From an uncultured Eubacteriales bacterium (GTDB taxonomy: Bacteria; Bacillota; Clostridia; Oscillospirales; Oscillospiraceae): a stretch of DNA of 48,824 bases. The translations under genes were made by a program, and so were the position numbers. Position 1 is the first letter of the stretch, and each line of letters opens with the position of its first letter. The stretch lies in NCBI GenBank assembly GCA_900316205.1, contig ONBX01000029.1:1-48824 (forward strand). Direction: 5' to 3'. A model generated the notes under the pieces. The model was not told where the DNA came from and made no database searches. It worked only from the letters and a program-made list of their open reading frames with translations. Shown in pieces: positions 43,408-48,824 of this stretch.

Positions 43408-44074
43408 ATTCCTCGTCCTCCTTGTCGTAATAAGTCAGGGAAAGAATGCCCGGCAGATCCCGCAGGAACTCCACCTGGCTGGGCTTGATGTGCTGGTCCG
43501 TCTCCAGGACCATCAGCGCGTCGCCGCCCCGCTTGGCCCGGTTCAGGCTCATGTTGGCCACATTGATGTGCAGCTGGCTCAAAATGGTGGTCACCGCCGC
43601 CAGGGTGCCGTATTCATCGTGGTTGTGGATGACCAGGGTGTTGAAGGCCCCGGTAAAGAGCACGTCGATGCCGTTGATCTTGTGCACCTCGATGGCGCCG
43701 CCGCCGATGCTGCAGGCCTGCATCTCCAGCCGGGCGCCGTTTTCGCCGATGAGCTCGATGACCGCTGTGTTGGGGTGGGCCTCCCGCAGCTCGATGGTGT
43801 CGATGGAAAATTGCAGCCCGTCCTTCTCCGCCTCCTCAAAGGCAAAGGGGATACGAAGGTCGTCCGGCTTCATACCCAGCAGGCCGCCCACCAGGGCCCG
43901 GTCCGTGCCGTGGCCGCTGCCGGTCTGGGCAAAGGAGCCGTGGAGGTGGATCTTCGCCTGCACCGGGATCTCCCCCAGCAGGGTCCTTGCCATGCTGCCG
44001 ATGCGGGCCGCCCCCGCCGTATGGGAACTGGAGGGCCCGATCATGATGGGTCCCAGAATGTCAAACAGATTCAT
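43385..44074 (-). CDS. sdaAB: L-serine dehydratase, beta subunit
   Basis: The start is the ATG after CAGGAGAGGCAGAGAT; the protein has 229 residues. FDILGPIMIGPSSSHTAGAARIG is the conserved N-terminal loop, FAQTGSGHGTDRALVGGLLG lies near residue 48, and an ACT-like domain (NTLVIHNHDEYGTLAAVTTIL) covers the last 90 residues. ACT domains in this family are thought to sense serine. It is first in the two-gene unit. A TATGAT-type -10 lies near 44130, but no firm -35 is seen. Confidence 0.95.
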   Translation of the reverse strand: MNLFDILGPIMIGPSSSHTAGAARIGSMARTLLGEIPVQAKIHLHGSFAQTGSGHGTDRALVGGLLGMKPDDLRIPFAFEEAEKDGLQFSIDTIELREAHPNTAVIELIGENGARLEMQACSIGGGAIEVHKINGIDVLFTGAFNTLVIHNHDEYGTLAAVTTILSQLHINVANMSLNRAKRGGDALMVLETDQHIKPSQVEFLRDLPGILSLTYYDKEDEEYGFSLRR

Positions 44075-44279
44075 ATCTCTGCCTCTCCTGCACGCTTTTT
44101 TCTCGATATCCGCCGAAAACAAAGATCAGCGCCACTATATCATATCGCTCCGGAAAAAGGAAGAGAAAACGCCCCGTTTTTCGGCCTTTTTTCGCGTGCC
44201 TGCCCTGGCTTCGCGCAGGCTGGTCCGTCATCATAGGAGCTCGGTCATCCCCCCCGCCGCCCGCAAAGCCCCGCCCAAT

Positions 44280-44345
44280 GCCTTCCCCGCGCACGGGGAA
44301 GGTGGCGCGAAGCGCCGGATGAGATCCCCGCGAAGCGGAATCCTC
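44280..44345. repeat. Palindromic repeat of the CTTCCCC type
   Basis: CCTTCCCCGCGCACGGGGAAGG is followed by GGCGCGAAGCGCCGGATGAG and then CCGCGAAGCGG. The same frame occurs at 22700 and 29975. No gene is seen in 44075-44452. Confidence 0.7.
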
Positions 44346-44387
44346 GTCCCCGCCGCAGGTGGCCTCTGTCACGCCCCACGCCCATAC

Positions 44388-44424
44388 AAAAAAAGCGGCA
44401 GCCCTCAAAGGCCGCCGCTTTTTT
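44388..44424 (-). terminator. Terminator of the NifX/SlyD fusion gene
   Basis: AAAAAAAGCGGC-A-GCC pairs with GGC-C-GCCGCTTTTTT, 29 bases after the stop on the minus strand. Confidence 0.8.
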
Positions 44425-44452
44425 GTTGATCATTCTGTCCTCGGAGTCGTTC

Positions 44453-45292
44453 TTACGCCTCCGCGACCTCCACCAGTTCGATGCGGAAGTTCAGCTCCTT
44501 GCCCGCCATCTCATGGTTGGCGTCAAAGGTGATGGTGCTCTCGTCCTTGGCGGCGATCTTCACCGGGAAGGGCCGTCCGTACTGGTCCTGCAGATAGACC
44601 TGCTGACCCACAAAAACGCTCTCCGCCCCGGGGACTCTCGCGATCTCCACGGTGAAGATGGCGTCCGGGTCCACTTCGCCGTAGGCCTCGGCAGGCGTCA
44701 GATGCACATCCAGCACCTGGCCCACTTCCATATCCGCCACCGCCGCGTCAAAGCCCGGGATCATCTGGCCCGCGCCGCAGATGAATTCCAGGGGCTCGCC
44801 CCGGTCATAGGAGGAATCGAACTGGGTGCCGTCGTTGAAGGTGCCGCGGTAGTGGGTGCGGCAGCGCTTGCCGCTGTTCCTTCCCATCTTTGCTCCGTGG
44901 CAGCCCTGGCCGCAGCCATGCTCGCCGCAGCCGTGCTCGCCGCAGGAGTGGTCTTCGCCGTGGTGATGTTCGCAGTTGGCGCCGGTGTTGTGGAGCTCGC
45001 CCCGCAGATAGGCGGCCACCGCCTCGTCCGTGTCGCCCTCTGCGCCGGCGCAGAGCTCGATGCCCCGCTCCTCAAGCGCGGCCTGAGCGCCGCCGCCGAT
45101 GCCGCCGCAGATCAGCACGTCGATCCCCTGCTCGTCCAGGAGCTTGGCCAGGGCGCCGTGGCCGCTGCCGTTGGAGCCGATGATCTCAGATCCGAGGATC
45201 TTGCCGTCTTCCACCCGGTAAACCTTAAACGCCTCGGTATGGCCGAAGTGCTGGAAGATCCTGCCGTTTTCGTAGGGCACTGCGATTTTCAT
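44453..45292 (-). CDS. NifX-like domain fused through a His/Cys-rich linker to a SlyD-like prolyl isomerase
   Basis: The ATG follows AAGGAGAACAAAC; the protein has 279 residues. Residues 1-100 (MKIAVPYENGRIFQHFGHTEAF, LICGGIGGGAQAALEERGIEL) match the dinitrogenase iron-molybdenum cofactor-binding fold. Residues about 111-137 hold five Cys and seven His in repeated GEHGC units, a likely metal-binding stretch. Residues about 150-279 match FKBP-type SlyD proteins: GTFNDGTQFDSSYDRGEPL, GAGQMIPGFDAAV, then an insert-in-flap domain and FDANHEMAGKELNF. Each part alone is known; the joining suggests a metal chaperone or carrier. That role is an inference. It follows the VanX gene after 29 bases. Confidence 0.85.
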   Translation of the reverse strand: MKIAVPYENGRIFQHFGHTEAFKVYRVEDGKILGSEIIGSNGSGHGALAKLLDEQGIDVLICGGIGGGAQAALEERGIELCAGAEGDTDEAVAAYLRGELHNTGANCEHHHGEDHSCGEHGCGEHGCGQGCHGAKMGRNSGKRCRTHYRGTFNDGTQFDSSYDRGEPLEFICGAGQMIPGFDAAVADMEVGQVLDVHLTPAEAYGEVDPDAIFTVEIARVPGAESVFVGQQVYLQDQYGRPFPVKIAAKDESTITFDANHEMAGKELNFRIELVEVAEA

Positions 45293-45321
45293 GTTTGTTC
45301 TCCTTGTATTTTCATTCTTTT

Positions 45322-45981
45322 TTATCGTTTCAGATACCCGGACGACACCGGGAAGGTGAAATAGGTGTCGGGATAGGGCTCGTTTTTCAGGGAAAAGTGC
45401 CACCACTCGCAGCCGATGGGCTGGAAGCCGTTGCGGAGCATGGCCCGCCGGAGGAGCATCCGGTTTTCATACTGCTCCTCGGTGATGTCCCTGCAATCCG
45501 GGTGGGAGAGGGGGCTGAAAAGGTCGAAGGGGCTTCCCATGTCCAGCTCTCTGCCGGTCTTCATGTCCAGCAGGGTCAGATCCACGGCGCTGCCCCGGCT
45601 GTGGCTGGACTGCTTTGCGATATAGCCCTCGGCAAAGAGGGCCTGCTTTTCCAGTTCCGGGTAGAAATAGGGCTTCATGCGGATGTCCTGGTCCTCAATG
45701 CCCCAGAGGATGAAGTGCTTCACCGCCGTGGCGGGCCGGTAGGCGTCAAAGATCTTCAGCCGGTAGCCCTGGACCATCAGCTCGCCCGCGGCGGCCTTCA
45801 GGGCCCGGGCCGCCTCGATGGTCAGCAGGGCGCAGGGCTCCTCATAGCCGTCGATCCGCTCGCCGATGAAATTATAGCTGGAATAGTAGCGGATCTCCTG
45901 GACGATGCTCGGCACATAGTCCGCCAGCAGCACGAAGCCGGAGGGATCCATGGTCATGTCGTTGCGGTACTCCGTTCTCAT
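45322..45981 (-). CDS. D-alanyl-D-alanine dipeptidase (VanX/DdpX family)
   Basis: The 219-residue protein has the VanX zinc motifs SSHSRGSAVDLTL near residue 125 (His and Asp ligands) and EWWHF near 191 (catalytic Glu and His ligand). IFDAYRPATAVKHF carries the conserved Arg. No signal peptide is seen. Such enzymes split D-Ala-D-Ala. Without the vanH and vanA partners nearby, this is more likely a wall-recycling or sporulation enzyme than a vancomycin resistance system. GGGGAG lies eight bases before the start. Confidence 0.92.
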   Translation of the reverse strand: MRTEYRNDMTMDPSGFVLLADYVPSIVQEIRYYSSYNFIGERIDGYEEPCALLTIEAARALKAAAGELMVQGYRLKIFDAYRPATAVKHFILWGIEDQDIRMKPYFYPELEKQALFAEGYIAKQSSHSRGSAVDLTLLDMKTGRELDMGSPFDLFSPLSHPDCRDITEEQYENRMLLRRAMLRNGFQPIGCEWWHFSLKNEPYPDTYFTFPVSSGYLKR

Positions 45982-46128
45982 CCTGCTTCTCCCCTTTTCT
46001 CTTTGTTGCTCAGCGCATTATATCACAGCCCCGCAGCCGAATCCAGCCCCGAAAAGCAGGAAACACCGGGATTTCCCGGGGCGTTTTCTGTTTTTTCGGG
46101 CCATGTTTCTCAAATCGGCGCAGCATCC

Positions 46129-46157
46129 TTGCATCCTCGCTCTTTTTCTGCTAAGAT
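46129..46157 (+). promoter_or_regulatory. Promoter of the secreted phosphoesterase gene
   Basis: TTGCAT and TAAGAT are 17 bases apart, about 52 bases before the ATG. A long imperfect hairpin lies just upstream (46048-46090). Confidence 0.6.
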
Positions 46158-46209
46158 ACAACTAACTCTTAAGTTCAGCCTGACATACGCACAGATAGGG
46201 AGTAAACCA

Positions 46210-47472
46210 ATGAAGAAAGCTTTCATCGCGGTTATGATCCTGTTTTCCCTGATATTTTCCCTATGCTCCTTCAGCGGCACGGATCACGAGTCTGAAACGG
46301 GGCTGCCGGCAGATTCTGCGATCTCCGGCATTGTGGAAGAAGCCCCCTCTGTCGAGTCCGCACCGTCTGACGCTTCGGAAGGTACGGACGACGCGCTGCC
46401 CACAGATGCTGAACAGCTGTCCGAGGACGTCTCCCTTTCCCAGCCGTCGGAGGACACTACGGACGAACCGGAAGGTCGTCGTGACTGGAGCGGGATACCC
46501 GAATCCTTCTGGATGGCAATGGACGGATCTCTGGATTACATTCAGGATTACGTTGACGCCCACCCTAACTCTTTTGCCTTTCCGGTGATCACCGACGTGC
46601 ATGCAAACTTTGAATGGAACGAGCCGAATTATCTCGCCTGGAGCAAGCCGGATCTGTTCCCCGTGTTCCTGTTTCTGGGAGACATGACGAACGGATACAT
46701 CGAAAGCCAATTTGAGGGTGCGGTCGATTATATGAAGGGCGCCACCGGGCAGAAACTGATCGTCAGCATCGGCAATCATGACTTTGGGGGTGGGAATGCT
46801 ACTGACCATCCCTGGGTCGAAGGAGATAAGCTTCCCAAAGAATGGTGGATCCCTCTTCTGGAAAGCGACTGCGTTTTTTGTGAGGGTGACAACACCTTGA
46901 CCTACTATTGGGACGACACAGAAAACAAGGTCCGCTACATCATGATGGACTCCAACAGCACCAAATTGAGGGCCAACGGTGTACAGCGGTTTGATATGAG
47001 CAATCTGAACTGGCTGGCCTCTGTTCTGGAATCCAGCGGGGACAAAGACATTATCGTGCTGAACCACGCAATGGGAACCGGATGCTATCTTGTCACAGAC
47101 GCTGAAAAAAACGCTTGGAAGAAAGACACCGGCATCACAAACATCGAAATCTTCAACAGCATCCTGCTGGCATACAAGGATAAAACCAGCATTTCCCTTG
47201 AGGTGGACGGTGTTTCCCAGGAACACGATTTTTCCGAAGCGAGCGGAGATCTGATCGGCTACATTACCGGGCATTATCACAACGCCGGACACGATGACAG
47301 CGCCGGCCTCAACAAATGGACCTGCAATGCCCTGACCTGCAACGGAGGTGGGAAACGGCAAAGCTACAAGGGTCTCTCCTTCTTTATCATCGACAAGGAC
47401 CTGCACAAGGTCATCTTCCTCGTGGTTCGTTACCAAAACCCCGAATACGAGGTCTACGAATACAACTATTGA
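46210..47472 (+). CDS. Secreted calcineurin-like metallophosphoesterase
   Basis: The ATG follows AGGGAGTAAACCA; the protein has 420 residues. A signal peptide (about 1-22) precedes an acidic Ser/Glu/Asp/Pro tether to residue 95. The metal-binding motifs are FPVITDVHANF (DxH), FLGDMTNG (GD), SIGNHDFGGG (GNHD), IIVLNHAMG (H) and GYITGHYHNAGH (GHxH), so the active site is complete. The signal peptide has a Cys in SLCSF, but this is a poor lipobox. The substrate is unknown. Its G+C content is lower than that of neighbouring genes. Confidence 0.87.
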   Translation: MKKAFIAVMILFSLIFSLCSFSGTDHESETGLPADSAISGIVEEAPSVESAPSDASEGTDDALPTDAEQLSEDVSLSQPSEDTTDEPEGRRDWSGIPESFWMAMDGSLDYIQDYVDAHPNSFAFPVITDVHANFEWNEPNYLAWSKPDLFPVFLFLGDMTNGYIESQFEGAVDYMKGATGQKLIVSIGNHDFGGGNATDHPWVEGDKLPKEWWIPLLESDCVFCEGDNTLTYYWDDTENKVRYIMMDSNSTKLRANGVQRFDMSNLNWLASVLESSGDKDIIVLNHAMGTGCYLVTDAEKNAWKKDTGITNIEIFNSILLAYKDKTSISLEVDGVSQEHDFSEASGDLIGYITGHYHNAGHDDSAGLNKWTCNALTCNGGGKRQSYKGLSFFIIDKDLHKVIFLVVRYQNPEYEVYEYNY

Positions 47473-47556
47473 GCACATCCTTGCTCTCCCCACTTCGGCA
47501 GATCCGCCTTGGACATCTGTGCCGTCAGAGGACGTCCGGGCGGAGGCTGTTCTGCG

Positions 47557-47596
47557 AAAAATCGGGCCGCTGTCCCTTCAGCGTCCCGATTTTTCT
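47557..47596 (+). terminator. Terminator after the phosphoesterase gene
   Basis: AAAAATCGGG pairs with CCCGATTTTT with an inner GCTG/CAGC helix, followed by C and TT. Confidence 0.8.
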
Positions 47597-47669
47597 TCGG
47601 CAGTTTCTTCGCGGCCGAAGCGCTTCCGCTCCCCCGGCGTGCCCGGGGTTCGAATCCCCGCTGGAGCAC
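47597..47669 (+). repeat. tRNA 3'-end copy with T-arm (element G)
   Basis: CGGGG-TTCGAAT-CCCCG at about 47645-47661 is a complete T-arm hairpin and is followed by an acceptor-like strand CTGGAGC and AC. Bases 47649-47669 equal 48680-48700 exactly. No cloverleaf lies upstream. Instead there is a CTTCGG/CCGAAG hairpin. It is a detached tRNA 3' end, here without the full CCA. Confidence 0.65.
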
Positions 47670-47671
47670 AA

Positions 47672-47768
47672 AAAGAAGGCCCCCGATTGAGGTCTTCCTT
47701 CTTGGACAGAACGCAAGTTCTGCTAAGCAAGTACCCCGGCCCTGTTCAGGGCCGGGGTACTTGCTTAG
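47672..47768. repeat. Hairpin run including a 22-bp perfect palindrome
   Basis: AAGAAGG with CCTTCTT is followed by CAGAAC-GCAA-GTTCTG and then 47723-47744 pairing perfectly with 47747-47768 around two bases. Nothing else is seen before the HIT gene's end at 47870. Confidence 0.65.
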
Positions 47769-47869
47769 ACAGGCTGTGATGCGGACGGAAGGCTCTCCTC
47801 GACCGATGTATTGCTGCTTCCGTTTCAGCTCCCACGGCCGGCGATTTCCGGGACGCAGAGGTCCCGCTC

Positions 47870-48304
47870 TTACAGATTCGCCTTGATCTTCTCAATCATC
47901 TCGGCATATTCGCTGTCGCTGAGTTTGATTTGGCCGGGATTCATGGCAAAGACGCCGCCCCACTCGTACCCGTCGCGATACTTGGGCACCAGGTGGACAT
48001 GAAGATGGCAGCCGGTGTCTCCGTAGGCGCCGTAATTGAGCTTCTCGGGATGGAAGGCCGCGTGGATCGCCTTCGCGGCGCGGGCCACGTCTTCCATAAA
48101 AGCCGCCCGCTCCTCGGCGCTGATATCCACGATCTCGCTGACGTGGTCTTTGTAGGCAACGATGCAGCGCCCGGGATGGCTCTGCTCGCGGAACAGGATC
48201 AGCGTGCTCACGGAGAGCTCGCAGATGGGGATGCCGAAGGCGTCGAGCAGTTCGCCGCCCATGCAATAGCCGCATTTGCTGCGCGGGACTTCTTGTTCGG
48301 TCAT
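47870..48304 (-). CDS. HIT family hydrolase
   Basis: I start at the ATG giving MTEQEVPRSKCGYC, with GAGGTG upstream; the protein has 144 residues. HLHVHLVPK near residue 106 is the histidine triad. CGYC near 11-14 with later residues could bind zinc, as in related HIT proteins. Members split nucleotide-phosphate or nucleotide-sulfur bonds. The gene lies between two identical 21-base copies of a tRNA 3' end (47649 and 48680). Confidence 0.88.
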   Translation of the reverse strand: MTEQEVPRSKCGYCMGGELLDAFGIPICELSVSTLILFREQSHPGRCIVAYKDHVSEIVDISAEERAAFMEDVARAAKAIHAAFHPEKLNYGAYGDTGCHLHVHLVPKYRDGYEWGGVFAMNPGQIKLSDSEYAEMIEKIKANL

Positions 48305-48455
48305 GGGATGCACCTCGTTTCTATAATAATTGTATCCTCTGATATGGATTATAACGCAATAAGCATCCGTCCGCAAGGACTATAACGTGATCGGAAAGAC
48401 TTCGTTTTCGACCTATTATTCATTATTCAGTTTTCCCTTTTCAGTATTCATTTAG

Positions 48456-48550
48456 AAAACCCTGTCACATGCGAAGGAATCATGAATACTGAATACTTAG
48501 CTTGGATGATACAAAGTGAAAAGCTCGCTGACTGCCGTTGACAGGGTTTT
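48456..48550. repeat. Inverted repeat flanking A+T-rich DNA
   Basis: AAAACCCTGTCA at 48456-48467 is inverted at 48539-48550. Inside lie ATGAATACTGA-type repeats. It abuts the element at 48559. Confidence 0.5.
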
Positions 48551-48558
48551 CGCTTTAT

Positions 48559-48702
48559 GTGCTCCAGCGGGGATTCGCTTGCATTTGCTTTCCCTTGCGG
48601 GGGACGGGAAAGCAAATAGAGGTATCGCCCAGTTTTTGAACTGGGCGATGAAAGCCACATTGGTGGCTTTCGTACATAATTCGAATCCCCGCTGGAGCAC
48701 CA
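48559..48702 (+). repeat. tRNA 3'-end element with three-hairpin core (element B)
   Basis: A perfect 19-bp inverted repeat (48559-48577 with 48682-48700) encloses three hairpins: 48583-48594 with 48606-48617 (12 bp, loop TTGCGGGGGAC), 48625-48634 with 48639-48648 (10 bp, loop TTTG) and 48650-48658 with 48663-48671 (9 bp). The right arm ends in CTGGAGCACCA, so it equals a tRNA T-strand, acceptor strand and CCA. The order, loop sequences and spacers match the element at 1166-1304, while stems and arms differ. The unit lies opposite in sense to that one relative to the CCA end. Confidence 0.8.
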
Positions 48703-48772
48703 AAAAACACAGGGGGCCTTTGGCCCAATGTCATTAAGATAGTGACATTGGCCGAGGACAGGAAACCTGAAG

Positions 48773-48806
48773 AAAAGAGCACATCGGAAACGGTGTGCTC
48801 TTTTTC
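48773..48806 (+). terminator. Hairpin terminator downstream of element B
   Basis: AAAAGAGCACA pairs with TGTGCTCTTTT, followed by T. A separate hairpin (CCAATGTCA with TGACATTGG) lies between it and the CCA. Confidence 0.75.
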
Positions 48807-48824
48807 ATGAAAAATAGCATGACG

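Noticed and set aside
44453-44752. Nitrogen-fixation link through the NifX-like domain
   Set aside because: No nif genes are in the window, and the fold is common in non-diazotrophs. The fusion partner points to metal handling in general.
45322-45981. Vancomycin-resistance locus
   Set aside because: Only the VanX-type dipeptidase is present. No vanH, vanA/B ligase or vanRS pair lies nearby.

Overview
The window is GC-rich chromosomal DNA from a spore-forming Firmicute, most likely a gut member of the Oscillospirales (Oscillospiraceae-like). Supporting signs are a spoIIID gene, a ferredoxin-linked 2-oxoacid oxidoreductase, an iron-sulfur two-subunit L-serine dehydratase, AGGAGG-type ribosome binding sites, sigma-A promoters and very many hairpin repeats between genes. 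The taxon is an inference from gene content and style; no database search was possible. All family calls were made by reading motifs.

Layout. 1-1160: two A+T-richer GNAT acetyltransferase genes, the first cut by the window edge. 1166-1642: a tRNA-Pro gene followed by two small cassettes, each ending in a copy of the tRNA 3' end. 1789-6500: an apparent operon of trmB fused to a GNAT domain, xth, a dihydrouridine synthase, an ECF sigma factor and its anti-sigma factor. 6757-9193: an FRG-domain protein and a polysaccharide deacetylase lipoprotein. 9627-15966: an oligopeptide ABC transporter operon (oppBCDFA). 16085-18636: spoIIID and a GH43 glycosidase, separated by a cluster of hairpins. 19303-22562: a GT4 glycosyltransferase and a beta-helix lipoprotein. 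23048-26597: a four-subunit 2-oxoacid:ferredoxin oxidoreductase with a P-loop protein. 27005-33909: an F-type ATP synthase operon with an unusual b'-delta-alpha fusion and a short epsilon.

34020-36753: initiator tRNA-Met with its own 3'-end cassette, a CPBP membrane protease, and a gene split by a 159-bp hairpin element with a TTAA target duplication. 36875-41017: an MFS transporter, a 47-residue orphan protein behind a strong promoter, a DUF218 lipoprotein, a zincin and a LURP-one-like protein. 41043-42318: a complex hairpin element and two membrane proteins. 42523-44074: L-serine dehydratase. 44453-47472: a NifX-like/SlyD-like fusion, a VanX-type dipeptidase and a secreted phosphoesterase. 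47557-48806: a HIT protein lying between two copies of another tRNA 3' end, the second belonging to a structured element of the same class as the one beside tRNA-Pro.

The most unusual material is non-coding. Structured inserts of about 110-150 nt interrupt copies of tRNA 3' halves at the T-loop. Two of them share loops and helix lengths while their stems differ by compensatory changes, and their outer arms match two different tRNAs. Other multi-helix elements lie at 16468-16703, 35939-36097 and 41043-41255. Metabolically the window shows an anaerobe that takes up peptides, deaminates serine, couples 2-oxoacid oxidation to ferredoxin and makes ATP with an F-type synthase.
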